DNA from: Absidia repens
Taxonomy: Eukaryota; Mucoromycota; Mucoromycetes; Mucorales; Cunninghamellaceae
Assembly (NCBI GenBank): GCA_002105175.1
Contig: MCGE01000021.1
Span: 1 to 64,000, forward strand
Length of the DNA stretch: 64,000 bases
Reading direction: 5' to 3'
Positions within the stretch are counted from its first letter, which is position 1; every line of letters begins with the position of its first letter. The notes beneath the pieces are model-generated. The model searched no databases, was not told the DNA's origin, and was given only the letters and a program-made list of their open reading frames with translations. Positions 1 through 11,081 of the stretch are shown piece after piece. The position numbers and the translations under genes are program-made.

Positions 1-95
1 TTTTTGGAGGGTGTGTGGGGGGAGACATTATTTGGGGGGTGTATGGGGGGAGACACTATTTGGGGGGCGTATGGGGGAGGTCTTTTTTTGGAAAA
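1..95. repeat. 28-bp G-rich tandem repeat (about 3 units)
   Basis: Units start at about 11, 39 and 67 with a constant 28-bp period; each carries GTGTATGGGGGG and GGAGACA. Long G runs alternate on one strand, so G-quadruplex formation is possible. There are no spacers, so this is a minisatellite and not CRISPR. Confidence 0.8.
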
Positions 96-319
96 GGAAC
101 TATCTCTCTCTTTTTTTCACGACATTCCTCAAGATCCCTCGACTGATCCCGAGATCCTTTCACTCGCCTCCCTTTAGTTTAGTGACTTAAGTTTAGCGAT
201 GTTTCAATAAAAAAGGTTTTATTCATGAATGAAGAATGAGGTATTCTAATGTATACTATTCTACAGATCCAAAGTTGAATGGTGAGGATTGTTGTGATGA
301 GGTAGGAAGCAAAAAGGCG

Positions 320-1250
320 AGAGAAAACAATTCAGGAGGAGCGGCTTCGATTTTCATTCCAGTCACAAAAAATGGGGAGGCCCGTCAACAAATAAAGCCA
401 AAGGAGGGAAAGCATACAGCCATAATAACAAGCCTCTATGCTTCAGTATTGCTTACAGCATTATAGCATGTAGAGGCATTTACCGTACGAAATTGGTTAG
501 AAAATACATCACCACACTATAGGGATGCACTACCAAACAAGAATAGTATGTAGAACAGTATAGTAGTATGTTCATTAGTATGCAGATTAGTCTACCACAG
601 TAGAAAGGCTTTGCCATACATTGTTCATTGCAAAATAAAAAAGCTTTTATTGGATCGTAATGGTCAATACTATACTAAAAGGAAAGAAAATGTAAATAGA
701 GACCGCTAATAGCAGTTGAGAGAGGTGCTAATCTAGATCAATGTGTATAAGAAGGAACGATGTCAAATAAAAAAAAAGCGATTTCTAAAAGGGATCTCTA
801 TAAAAGGGATATCCAAACTCCTAATGAAGTCTAAACGCCCACATCGTTGAAGCAAATACACATTTTTTTAAACCAATACATGTTGTTTCTCAAAAAAAAA
901 CACAAGTTTTATTGATGCAAAGTCCAAGTTTTATTGAAGCATACATGCTTTATTGAAGAAAACAGACATACTAAGCTAATCAAGACATTTCCCCCAGATC
1001 CTACAATCAAAAGGAAAGGGATTCCCCATGTATCCTGTAATCCCTTTTCTAAAACCCTTCTAAACTAGTTCTAACAGAAAGCCAACGCCGCCACCTCCAC
1101 AACGAGCAAAAAACAATGAAGAAAAAATGAATTTTTGTTTTAAAAAAAAAAGGAAAGAAAGCGAGAGAGAAAAAATGAGAGATTCCCCTTGAAAAATAAT
1201 TCAGGCCGAGCGGGGTTTTATTTTAATTCCCTTCACAAAAATATCCAGAG
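320..1250 (-). repeat. Interspersed repeat theta, reverse copy (about 1.2 units)
   Basis: This is the reverse complement of the ~790-bp unit seen tandemly at 2967-4608. Shared landmarks are the run reading GCAATGAACAATG on the other strand, the ACTAGTTTAGAAGGGTTTTAG core (about 1010-1080 here) and TTGGCTCGTTGTGG. There are no coding frames worth calling; the small ORF at 236-466 lies across the repeat edge and is not conserved in other copies. Confidence 0.7.
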
Positions 1251-1659
1251 GTCCGTCAACAAAATCTATCATACAAAAAGGGCTCCTGCTATCTATCAAA
1301 CAAAAAGTGGGTCCTGTGGTGTTTATTAGGTGTTGGAAGTAAAAAGTGAAAATAAAAAAAAAAAAATAATGAATGTGGGCGCTCCCACATTTGACACATA
1401 AAATCTATTTTTATTTTTGTACCTGAACGGTATTTCAATTTCACAACACTGATAGCTAGTATTTAGATTTTTTTTTATTGGTACTGAAATTAGATTTGTA
1501 GAATCTAATTACTGGACTATGATTTTTTTTTATTCTCAGTTTTTACTTTTTTTTTTTTTTTAAAGAGCAAGGTTTTTGTACCCACTGGGTTTTTCTGGCT
1601 TCTTCCTCATCATTATTTTTAAAATAATAAAGTCACTTTATTTAGTCTCGTATTTCATC
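1251..1659. other. AT-rich intergenic DNA with homopolymer runs
   Basis: I see no gene here. A few isolated units of the A-rich minisatellite that follows occur at about 1260-1330, and long A and T runs are present. Confidence 0.5.
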
Positions 1660-2135
1660 ACAGGTCCCTTCTATCTATCAAAAAAAAAGTTTCCAGCTGT
1701 CTATAAAAAAAAGGGGGGGTTCCTGTGGTCTATCAAAAAAAAAAAGGTTTCCACCTGTCTATCAAAAAAAGGGGTTCCTGTGGTATGTCAAAAAAAAAAA
1801 GACTACCTGGTGTCTATTAAAGAAAAAAAACTACCTCCCCCGTCAAAATAAGGTAACCTCATTCCTCGTTGATGAATAAACGTTTCTTTTTATTGAAACA
1901 TTACTTTACCTCTGATCTCTAAACTAAAACGACCGCCTGAACCCTTGGAGATTTGATGAAGGCATTTCGTAAAAAAAAAAAAAAAAAGAAGAGGGAGATC
2001 AATAAAAAGGGGGCTCCAGCTGTCTATCAAAAAAAAAGGATTCCTGTGGTCTATCAAAAATAAATCCTGCTATCTTTTTTTTAAAAAAAGGAGGTTCCTA
2101 CTATCTATCAAACATCAAACAAAAAGGGTGTTCCT
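1660..2135. repeat. Degenerate A-rich minisatellite in two blocks
   Basis: Blocks at about 1660-1850 and 1998-2135 repeat a ~26-28 bp motif of the form TTCCTGTGGTCTATC followed by 8-11 A and 2-6 G. The small ORF at 1576-1851 only reflects this repetition. Between the blocks are homopolymers and AT-rich DNA without genes. Confidence 0.75.
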
Positions 2136-2138
2136 TCT

Positions 2139-2440
2139 TGTCGTATTTGTCATTTGTTACTAATCATTTCCCACACTATCACACTTTTATTCCTATACAG
2201 GTACAGTATAACACACAGCCTCAAGTACCCATTACTTAGGCATATACACTTATATCTACAGACAACCACCTTCCCATAGCCTCAAATTACTATTCTTCGA
2301 CCACACCCACAGCCACAACTAGCACAGCCTTCGTTTTACCCATTTTATTATAAAAACCCATCCTCATTTTATTCAATAAAATCCATATCTGTTATATCAC
2401 TTATTTTTTATAACGTTTTCTTATTTTATCAAATATTACA
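2139..2440 (+). mobile_element. Solo LTR, family alpha
   Basis: It begins TGTCGTATTTGTCA and ends AAATATTACA, and matches the alpha copies at 5373, 42338 and 45760. It contains TATAAAAACCC and AATAAAA near the 3' end, as expected of an LTR promoter and poly(A) signal. No target duplication is visible; it abuts part of a delta LTR. Confidence 0.8.
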
Positions 2441-2966
2441 ATTTGTATATCTGCCTTATCAGTAATTCTATTTTTACCCCTGAATTCCCATTTATTCTCA
2501 CATTTTTCATATTACACATCAGACTACACACAGCCTCAATTATCCGTAGCCTGAAATATACCGTTATTAAGCTCCCGTCCACATCTTCATTTTCGACTTG
2601 ATATTTTATCAATTAAATAAAGACCATATTAATTGTATCACTTTGTCGTATTCCTGGTTCCTGCTTAGCAATATTTACATCAAAAGCATCCATGCCATCA
2701 TCAATTTGTATATCCGACTTATCTCTTCACTCTATTTTTTACCCCTAAATCCCCCACTTATTCTCACATTTGTCATTCAACACATCAGATAGCACACAGC
2801 CTCAATTATCCGTAGTCTCAAATATACCGTTATCATGCTCCCATCCACAGCCACAAATATCTTCATTTTATTATAAAAAGACTTGACATTTTATCAATTA
2901 AATAAAGAACCATATCAATTGTATCACTTATTTTTACTCTCGTCTTTTTATCTCACATCCATTTCA
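2441..2966 (+). mobile_element. Two delta-family LTRs: 3'-truncated copy joined to a full copy
   Basis: 2441-2643 is an internal piece of a delta LTR ending at TATCACTT. 2644-2966 is a longer delta LTR starting TGTCGTATTCCTGG and ending CATCCATTTCA. The small ORF at 2598-2792 lies inside and is not a gene. No target duplications are found for either piece. Confidence 0.7.
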
Positions 2967-4608
2967 TGGGGGTTGTCGTGATTAGCTTAGTTTGTCTCTT
3001 GTCTTCAACAAAGTTTGTCTTTACTTCAACGATGTGTGTTTCAAGGTCATTAGAAGTTTGCAGATCCCTTTTGGAGATCCCTTTTTCATATACACTAGCT
3101 CTTAGATTTTATTTTCATTAGTACTGTATAGTCTTGACTCTGATGATTCAATAAAAGTTTTTTTATTTTGCAATGAACAATGGGTGACAAAGCTATTCTA
3201 CTGTGATAGACTAATCTGCATACTAATGAACATATTACTATACTGTGGTAATCTGATCTACATGCTATTCTACTTTGGTAGTCTATTCCTATATTTTGGT
3301 AGTCTATTTTCCATAATGGTAAACCATTCGAGTACTGTAATTTTTTTTACATGCTATACTGTTGTAAGCTATACTGAAGCATAGAGGCTTGTTATTATGG
3401 CTGTAGGCTTTCCTGATTTTGTTTTTGTTTGTTGACAGGTCTCCAGGTTTTTTCGTGACGGAACTGAAAATCAAAGCCCGCTCGGCCTGAATTATTTTTT
3501 AAGCGGCATCCTCCATTTTCTCTCTCTCTTTCTCTTTCTTTCCTTTTTTTTTAATGAAAAATTATTTTTTCTTCACTGTTTTTGGCTCGTTGTGGACCTG
3601 GCGGCCTTGGCTTTCTGTTAGGACTAGTTTAGAAGGGTTTTAGAAAAGGGATGACAAGATGCATGGGGAAACCCTTTCATTTTGATTCTAGAATCTCGCG
3701 GAATGTCTTGATTAGCTTAGTACATCTTTTTTCTTCAATAAAACATGTCTGCTTCAATAGAACTCGACTTTGCTTCAATAAAATTTGTCTTTGCTTCAAT
3801 GATGTGTGTTTCAATGTCATTAGAAGTTTGCAGATCCCTATGTTTGCTTCAATGATGCGTTTTATAAAGGTCATTAGAAGTTTGCAGATCCCCTTTGGAG
3901 ATCCGTTTTTCTTGTAGACTAACTCTTAGATTTCTTTCCTTTACTATAGTATTGACACTGATGATTCAATGAAAGTTTTTTTTATTTTGCAATGAACAAC
4001 GGGTAACAAAGCTATTCCACTGTGGTGATCTGTTCTACATACTATTGTTGATTGGTAGTGTATCCCTATACCGTGGTGATCTTTTTCCACACCAATTTAG
4101 TAAAGTAAATGCATCTACATGCTATAATGCTGTAAGCTATACTGAAGCGTAGGGGCTCGTTATTATGGCTGTAGGCTTTCCCGTCTTTGTTTTTGTTTGT
4201 TGACAGGCCTCCAGGTTTTTTCGTGACGGGATTGAAAATCATAGCCTGCCCGCCTGGATTATTTATTCAAGCGCCATCTCGCATTTTCTCTCTCTCTTTC
4301 CCTTTCTTTCCTTTTTTTTAGCGTAAAATTACTCTTTCGTCACAGTTTTTGGCTCGTTGTGGACCTGGTGACCTTGGCTTTCTGTTAGGACTAGTTTAGA
4401 AGGGTTTTAGAAAAGCGATTACAAGGTATATGGGGAAACCCTTTCATTTGATTCTAGGATCTTGGTGGTGTCTTGATTAGCTTAGTTTGTATCTTTTCTT
4501 CAATAAAACATATCTCTTCTTTAACAAAAATTTATCTTTGCTTCAAAGAAGAGTGCTTTTGCAGACTCGTCTTAGAGTTCCTTTTATTTTTTTCTACAGT
4601 ATACTCCT
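2967..4608 (+). repeat. Theta repeat, forward tandem array (over 2 units)
   Basis: Unit landmarks recur about every 780-790 bp: GGGGAAACCCTTTCATTT at about 3664 and 4433, GCAATGAACAA at about 3170 and 3990, GACAGG(T/C)CTCCAGG at about 3435 and 4204, and TTGGCTCGTTGTGGACCTGG. Each unit has several CTTCAATAAAA stretches that could serve as poly(A) signals. ORFs at 3184-3384 and 3651-3917 are not conserved between units, so I treat the array as non-coding. Confidence 0.75.
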
Positions 4609-4879
4609 GTAATATTTGATAAAATAAGAAGATGTTATAAAAAATAAGTGATATAACAGATATGGTTTTTATTGAATAAAATGAGGAAGGGTTTTTATAA
4701 TAAAATGGGGAAAGGAAGGCTGTGGATGTGGTCGAAGAATGGTAATTTGAGGCAATGGGAAGTTGGTTGTCTGTAGATATAAGTGTATATGCCTAAGTAG
4801 TGGGTACTTGAGGCTGTGTGTTATACTGTACCTGTATAGGAATGAAAAGTGTGATAGTGTGGGAAATAATTAGTGACAG
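4609..4879 (-). mobile_element. Solo LTR alpha, reverse, truncated
   Basis: It reads TGTAATATTTGATAAAATAAG at its left end (reverse complement of the alpha 3' end) and stops at TTAGTGACAG, lacking the last ~16 bp (the TGTCGTATT start). It borders the LINE remnant that follows. Confidence 0.75.
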
Positions 4880-4889
4880 TTTCCCCTGA

Positions 4890-5850
4890 TCTTCCTGTTG
4901 GTCGTTACTTTTTGAATCAGATAAGGTCCACTATTACTTCTTTTCCTTCCTTCCTATTCCATCATTACATTTCCGCCACATTCTCCCCCGCGGACGACCC
5001 TGATCACTCACATCAGAAAACTTCACTGGTCTAGCCGCACCATTCGTTATCTCCACTACCAATCTTGCTTCACGATCGCACCTCACAATGGAAAAGGTTT
5101 CGGAAAATTCGACTCGCTCCAACGGCTCGAAACGCTTGGTATCGACTGCTCCTCAACAAATGGCCCGCCCTCACTCGTCTCCATTTTTTCATGCCTCACC
5201 AATTCCCCTCTCCCTTCTGCCCTGCATGCTCTCTCCACTACCAAACAACCCGCCACATGTCTTTGGACTGTCCCATCCGATCTATTATCTGGCAAGCTTC
5301 TTGATCCCACATTTTCCCGTCAATCCCTTTCTCCCCCGATGCCATCTGGTATTCCCTTCTGTTTCTCCGCCCTGTCGTATTTGTCATCTGTCACTAATCA
5401 TTTCCCACACTATCACACTTGTCATTCCTATACAGGTATAAAACACAGCCTCGAGTATCCACTACTTAGGCATATATACTTATATCTACAGATAACCAAC
5501 TTTCCATAGCCTCAAATTACCATTCTTCGACCATATCCACAGCCTTCTTTTCCCCATTTTATTATAAAAACCCTTCCTCATTTTATTCAATAAAAACCAT
5601 ATCTGTTATATCACTTATTTCTTATAACGTCTTCTTATTATTTTATCAATATTACACGCCCTCCCCCTTACCCCTCCCGTATCTCCACAACTCTCTGGTT
5701 CCAATATCTAGGATCCACTCTCCATGCCATATGGAACGCCCACTGGGCTCTTACCTTCGAGAACCGTCCTCTTCGTCCCACCACAATTGTCACCTCTATC
5801 ATCCGAACCCTCTCCACCCTCCACGTCCCCACATCGTCCGCTGGTCAATG
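4890..5850 (+). pseudogene. 3' fragment of a LINE ORF2 (zinc-knuckle C-terminus)
   Basis: Plus-strand frames encode the C-terminal region typical of fungal LINE ORF2 proteins. A basic stretch with WKRFRK...RNAWYRLL is followed by FCPAC...TTRHMSLDCP...IIW, a CX2C/H/C zf-RVT-like motif (about 5215-5295). After the LTR at 5373-5656 the downstream part resumes with IWNAHWALTFENRP (about 5720-5790). A frameshift near 5300, stops, the loss of APE and RT domains and the LTR insertion make this a dead 5'-truncated copy. It is a different LINE from the one at 17.3-22.2 kb, whose zinc motif is spaced differently. No promoter or start is assignable. Confidence 0.7.
5373..5656 (+). mobile_element. Solo LTR alpha with 5-bp TSD, inside the LINE fragment
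   Basis: Ends TGTCGTATTT...ATATTACA, 284 bp, with the perfect duplication CGCCC at 5368-5372 and 5657-5661. A TATAAAAACCC box and AATAAAAACC lie near its 3' end. It splits the LINE coding remnant, so it is younger than that remnant. Confidence 0.95.
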
Positions 5851-6139
5851 ATATCTTTGATGGTAAGTCTAAAAAGCAAAATTAAATAAAAAAAAATTAA
5901 ATAAAAAAAAATTAGTCTCTATCCCCGTTCCTCCTCACACACTACCTTTCCTCTCGCCTGTCTCATGTCTTCTTCCCTCTCTCACTGCTCCCTCCTCTTT
6001 TTACCTCCCAACAACAGTATCCTACTACCACCCTCTATCTTTTCGATCTTCAGCAAGACCTCCTTTTTTTTATATATATTTTAATTTATTGGCCACCGCT
6101 CTTTTTGACGTGAGTCCAAGTCTTTATTCAATAAACGAC
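5851..6139. other. Spacer, no gene seen
   Basis: CT-rich then AT-rich sequence with A8-A9 runs and a TATATATATT stretch near 6072. It may be the decayed 3' tail of the LINE. No coding or RNA signal seen. Confidence 0.4.
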
Positions 6140-6549
6140 ACATTTCAAATAAAAAAACAGAGCGGCATTTAAATAAATTCAGGTACCAATTAATCATTTA
6201 TCCATTGCAAAACTACGCCAATGATCTCTATATAAGATATGAACATACACTTACAGTATCATGATTATTTTTATTTGTAATCATTATGATATGATTTATA
6301 ATCCTTATAAGAAAACCAATGAAAACGTTTTCTTACTAGTTCCAATTGTATTAACACCAATCATGATCAAATAACCAATACCATAGATTACCCGGCCTTA
6401 AACGTTATATATTTTTATTTTGTATAAATAGTCTCTAGTATTTTATTCTTATTTTTATAATCAACATCAATATTAAAAGAAAGATATCAAAGAATCTCAC
6501 TTATTTCTTACGTCTTTATTTTTTTATCATACGAACACTATATTCAACA
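6140..6549 (+). mobile_element. LTR epsilon, 5'-truncated
   Basis: It matches the epsilon LTRs at 35.3-36.2 kb from ACAGAGCGGCATTT through AGTCTCTAGTATTTTATT to the end ATATTCAACA. The canonical start TGTCGTATCA is missing or diverged. It contains TATAAATAG and a late poly(A)-type signal. Confidence 0.75.
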
Positions 6550-6757
6550 TCCAGTGCTACGATACAATACAAGGGCTCAGATCATCTATGGGTGTCATGG
6601 TCTGATTTCACTTTTTCATGTCTTTGAAAAAGAAACCCAATCATTATATCAAACCGTAGTAATAGTTACAGTATACTGTTTTATACCACGATCACGTCTG
6701 TATACAGTAAAAGGATGTTTGATTTATATCAAATAAAGGTTATCAACATTCTCATCT

Positions 6758-6804
<47 letters not shown>

Positions 6805-6833
6805 AGACCTAAAACACAACAAGTGACTTGACT
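6550..6833. other. Spacer with ~45-nt poly(T) tract
   Basis: The T run at about 6761-6799 follows a short AT-rich stretch. On the minus strand it is a poly(A) run just downstream of the gag fragment at 6834-7219 and could be a relic tail of that copy. The ORF at 6554-6736 shows no recognisable features. Confidence 0.5.
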
Positions 6834-7219
6834 TCATCCTGTGATACGTGCAATGGAAGGTCTTATTGAATTGAAAAGCTTTCTTGCGTTGATATTGATC
6901 GTATTCGTCATCGCGAGCGAATGACCGTTTTTGTTGGGATAGCTTGCCAGCCAGACGTAAGACTTCCTATGGAGTTTGGGGTAAGTCATGTCGTTGCTTC
7001 TTCGAGTGATAAAGGACCAATACATTTTCCCCGAAGGACGCGTGGGAGTGCCTGTATACAGATGATAGCAGTAGTTTTGCCGTCTTTCCACCCAGCTTCT
7101 TGATATACCCTTTGTAGGCGCAATCCAAATTCAGCTAACGATTCATTCTTGCTCATCACCATTGAGAACAATTCCATAGTAGAGTCAATAGCAGAATCCA
7201 TGTCATCAAACTTGTCCAT
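6834..7219 (-). pseudogene. Retrotransposon gag fragment
   Basis: The minus-strand frame at 6986-7219 starts MDKFDDMDSAIDSTMEL and has ESLAEFGLRLQRVYQEAGW and ALPRVLRG. This is the pattern of a Ty3/gypsy capsid domain (an alpha-helical segment with L-R-Q followed by a conserved L-P). It continues in another frame to 6834 after a frameshift near 7000, with stops, and no zinc knuckle remains. The upstream side is cut by a beta LTR at 7274. The parent family cannot be assigned; the adjoining poly(A) on the coding strand suggests a reverse-transcribed truncated RNA. Confidence 0.55.
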
Positions 7220-7273
7220 TGAGGATTGTTTTAATGTTCTAAATTCTTGAAAATAATAAAAAGGTGATACAGG

Positions 7274-7555
7274 TGTAATGGTTGTAGTAGAGAAATCAAG
7301 TCAAAATAAGTGAGACAAAGTTATATTTTTATTTTAGTAAAATGATGGAAGGCTTTTATAATAAAATCGGGGGAGCGGTTATCGGAATAATAAATTTCTA
7401 CTACTTAGGTATTATTAAATGAGGGAATAAATCATTGGACTGTGATTAGATGATTGAATGATTATTGGTGTACTGACAGTTAGTGCCTGATCTGAGTCTG
7501 ATATTTGCAAAAGTTGATAGATTGATTTTTAATATAGAGGATGACAAATACGACA
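7274..7555 (-). mobile_element. Solo LTR beta, reverse
   Basis: Left end TGTAATGGTTGTAGTAG and right end GACAAATACGACA match the beta copies at 22238, 41216 and 41954. Flanks ACAGG and ATCCC do not match, so the target duplication has been lost or never existed. Confidence 0.8.
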
Positions 7556-7979
7556 ATCCCTTTTTTATACAGTACACCATTCCTTCCTCGGAAATTTTTT
7601 TTCCTAATACCATTCTTCTAGGCTAGTACCTCTCTCAACTACTATTGACCTTTATTTATATTTTTTTTTTCTTTTTGCATAATATCGACTGTCATGATAC
7701 AATAAAAAAGCTTTTATTTTTATTTCTATTTTCCAACATACCACCTTGGGAAAATTGTCCATACAAATCCCGGTCAACGCCGGATGCTCCTTACAGTATA
7801 TCATCCTGCCTAATGGATTGGCCTTGTATATGCGAGGAAACCACCCTGCATGACGGGGATTTTTTTTTTTTTTTGCAAATACAAGAAACAACCCTGCCGA
7901 TAGCTATATAACGCAGGATAAAAAAATTTGGGATCACTGTCAAAATAGACACTCCATACTATATCGATTTCCATTTTGA
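7556..7979. other. Spacer, no gene supported
   Basis: It contains T runs, CAATAAAAAAGC and a GC-richer stretch at about 7765-7860. ORFs on both strands (7645-7911 +, 7652-7891 -) overlap the homopolymers and have no recognisable domain. Confidence 0.4.
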
Positions 7980-7984
7980 CCTTC

Positions 7985-8344
7985 CGTAATAATTTGTAAA
8001 GTTGTAAAGTCAATCAAATAAGTGATATAACAGATATGGTTTTTATTAAATAAAATGACAGTGGGTTTTATAGTAAAAGTATGGGAAGCGGATGTTGGAA
8101 TAATAAATTTCTATGATGATAGATGATTGTAGATGATAATGGATTATTGGTAGAGTTCGAGATGAGGGAATAAAATAGTGTATTATGGAAGAGATGGATG
8201 ATTAATCTTTGATATTGATTGTAGACCAAGTGAAACATAGCCAGTGTGAGGTTATGCTGGAGAGTGACAAGGTACAATTGTTGGGTCGTGATGGATAACC
8301 GCGTATCTGATACGTGTGGATGATGACAAATGACAAATACGACA
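7985..8344 (-). mobile_element. Solo LTR gamma, reverse, with TSD
   Basis: 360 bp; right end GACAAATACGACA, left end CGTAATAATTTG with the first T mutated to C. The perfect 5-bp duplication CCTTC occurs at 7980-7984 and 8345-8349. The ORF at 8068-8277 lies inside and is not a gene. Confidence 0.93.
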
Positions 8345-8349
8345 CCTTC

Positions 8350-8847
8350 AACCCTTTTCTGGATTTTTTTTTTTTTTTTGCTACTGTGGCATCGCTGTCT
8401 TTTGTTGATTTTGGGTTGGCGTGGAGTGAGCCTTGTGTGGAGGTTGACTTGTCAAATGTATATTGGAAGGGTGTGGATAGTGTGATGGGTCTTTTTCAGG
8501 TCCGCTTTGAGTGCCATGTTTTCTTCTAGTAGTCAATCGTGATAGGCGATCAAGGACTTTCAACTATTTTTGATACTGGTGCTTCGGTCTCCTTGATCCC
8601 GGACTTGGTTTAACGCTTAGGTCTGGTTCCCAACGGTGACAGGATGGCTCTATCAGGATTTGACGGAAAATCGCGGGTGGTATGTGATATTGTCATGGAT
8701 GTACCTATATGTGTCGGTGGCAAATTACGGGCGGAACACATGTGCATTCATCCCAGCAAGACGAACTTCTGCCTACTCGGTATGACTTGGTTCCAAAATT
8801 ACGGTATCAAGCAGGATCTCAATCAAGGTCTGGTGTATGTGCCAACT
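8350..8847 (+). pseudogene. Gypsy element A: protease region, decayed
   Basis: Broken plus-strand frames encode an aspartic-protease fold. FDTGASVSLIPDL carries the catalytic D-T-G (about 8570-8610), and the frame at 8644-8898 has KTNFCLLGMTWFQNYGIKQD, which matches element 2 at 13434-13500. Stops and a frameshift precede the active site. The N-terminal gag side is gone and the 3' side is cut by the LTR at 8848. It is part of the same family as gypsy element 2. Confidence 0.75.
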
Positions 8848-9378
8848 TGTCATGAACTTGTCTGGCAAACAATAAAACTTGCACTCCTCCCTTTTTGATT
8901 GATACTATTTCCGTCTTGTGTAGTATACATATTCTCCGCTCTTTCCCCTTCCTAATGTTACTACTCCTACCTTGTCTCATCTTGTCTCACCTTGCCCCAC
9001 CCCTTGGCCAACTCTCTTGTCTTACCTCTTGGTATGCCCAGAACATTCTCCGATTATATAAATAACCCCCATTTTCCCCTTTTAGGTTTTTAGTCTTTTA
9101 TCTGTTATCTTGTTTTCTTCTCGTTTTTATTTATTAATAAATATCCCTCTTGCCCTTACTCTTGTCTTGATATTTATTCACTCGTCAATCGACCCATTCC
9201 AATTCCTTTGCTCAATTCTTGGACAACTCTTTCTCCGTCTCTGTTGTTTTCGCAATTGATTTCAACATCATCTTTATTCCCGTTTGATCTACACTAGCCA
9301 TAGGTAAGATCTTCTGTTATTATCTGTCTTGCAGAAGCCTTACTCACCCCTTGTCTTGTCTTGTATCAATTCCTGACA
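8848..9378 (+). mobile_element. LTR (531 bp) sitting at a PR/RT deletion junction
   Basis: Inverted ends TGTCA...TGACA; ATTATATAAATAA at about 9053 as TATA box and TTATTAATAAATA at about 9131 as poly(A) signal. Left flank CAACT lies in protease and right flank CCAAG in reverse transcriptase, so there is no true duplication and the coding sequence in between is missing. Recombination between two LTR insertions would explain this. Confidence 0.75.
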
Positions 9379-10253
9379 CCAAGCTCTTACCAAAAGGCGA
9401 TGACAAACATCTTAGGCGATTACATTGGGAAGATTGTTTATGTTTTTATTGATGATATCATTGTGTATTCTAGAAGCAAAGGGGAACATTACAAGCACTT
9501 GGAACTGGTTATGGCAAGGATCAAAGCCTCTGGATTGAAACTGAAATTCAAGAAATGCACATTCATGGCCAAGGAAGTCGAATATCTTGGATATATGGTA
9601 TCGAAGGACGGGGTATTGCCTACAGCAAGAAACGTGGAAAAGATCTTAGCTATCCGAGCTCTGCAGAACGCCGACGATTGTAGATCATTCTTGGGGGGGT
9701 GTTGGATACTATCGAAGGTATTTTGAAAAATACGGTGACCTGGTGGCTCCTATCCAAAAACCGGTCAAGAAAATGGTAGCCTTTACTTGAGGTGAAGAAC
9801 AACAGAAATCATTCGACGATATCAAGAAACATCTGGCCTCTCCTCCTAATCTGACTTTTTTCGAACCAAACAAGAAGCAAATCCTCATTAATAGACAATC
9901 ATTAGGTGTCCTCCTCACACAGGTGATGATGATGGAAAGGAAAGAGTTATCGCCTATGGATTCAAGACTTTACAAGACCATGAACAAAACTTTGGGGTGA
10001 CACACTTGGAGGCGTATGGAGTCGTTTGGGCCGTCGAACACTTTCGACATTATCTTCAGGGACGGAAATTCACCATACGAACCGATCATTCAGCCTTGAA
10101 ATTCGTCTTCGAAAATGAAAACCCTTCTCCCAAGCTACAGTAGCTACTGTAGGTGGGCGACAAGACTTATGGAATACGACTTTTGACGTCGATCATATAC
10201 GTGGAAAGACAAATCCGGCGGACGCCCTATCAAGATTAGTTTCCGGTGATTAG
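9379..10253 (+). pseudogene. Gypsy element A: reverse transcriptase/RNase H remnant
   Basis: The frame at 9361-9726 gives the RT palm with VYVFIDDIIVYSR (F-I-D-D catalytic box, about 9438-9475), then the thumb with FKKCTFM and VEYLGYMV. A frameshift near 9700 breaks the connection domain. RNase H follows with many stops, ending with TNPADALSRLVSGD-like codons and a stop at 10251-10253. That stop is at the same place as in element 2 (15023-15025). RT fingers are deleted. Non-functional. Confidence 0.8.
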
Positions 10254-10584
10254 ATTATCTCAGTAGATATAGTTATTTTTATTTTATTTGATTATCATTT
10301 GTTCAGTTTTAGTATTATTTTTTTTAAAAAAAAATTTAGAGTACTTTTTTTTTAGTATCATATACTGTAGACATTATTATTATCTTTCTCTTATTATCAT
10401 CTTTTTTTTTCCTATTCTTTCTTTTTATCTTTTTATCAATTTATCACTTGGCAATAAAATCCAATCTTTTTGCATATTACTTTGGGACAAACAAATTTAT
10501 ATATATACATGTTGAATCTTTATTGAAATCAAATAGAAAGGGGGCGCTGCTATCCTACAAATACTGTACTATTCTACTTTGGTC
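10254..10584 (+). other. Spacer between RNase H and integrase ORFs of element A
   Basis: Very T-rich, non-coding, with AATAAAA near 10450. Element 2 has an equivalent spacer (15026-15399), so it is a structural feature of the family and not random decay. Confidence 0.6.
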
Positions 10585-11081
10585 ATGAAATTCCCTACAT
10601 TTATTGCTATATCTAATCATCTATCTAATGGTTCCTTTCCATTTGGGTGCGACAAGAAGGCTGAACAATGGATCGTGAAACTGGCAAGGTGCATATCAAG
10701 GTTTGGTTGGAGCCGAATTGGTGCACGAAGGGACGGTCGACGAAATCATCATTGGAGTACACAAGGAAGGGCACTTTGGTGTGAAGCAAACAATGACGAG
10801 GTTGAAGATGTTGTATCATATTCCGAGGTTGGAGTATCATGTTAAGCGAATCGTCCAATCCTGTGAAGCATGCCAATTTTGTCCGCGGGTGTTGCGGAAG
10901 AGGTTTTCCCCATCTAATCCTATTGTTGTGCCCAAGTCTCCTTACGTCATGATCGGGTGCGATGCGGTTGGTCCTGTTATTCCTTCGAAGCGCGACAACA
11001 GGTATTTGTTGGTGGCTGTTGATTATACAACTCGTTGGGTGATGGTGATAGCGGTCCCTAATATAAATGAAGAAATAACAG
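10585..11081 (+). pseudogene. Gypsy element A: integrase, truncated and frameshifted
   Basis: It starts MKFPTFIAISNHLSNGSFP, parallel to the element 2 integrase start. It shifts frame near 10700, then encodes the zinc-binding H-H-C-C domain (HKEGHFGVKQ...VQSCEACQ) and the first part of the catalytic core (GCDAVGPV, VAVDYTTRW). It is cut off by the LTR at 11082 before the second Asp. The long antisense ORF at 10625-11185 is a shadow. Confidence 0.8.

Noticed and set aside
1..95. Possible CRISPR or telomere repeat
   Set aside because: Units are directly adjacent without spacers, and the 28-bp G-rich unit is not a telomere motif.
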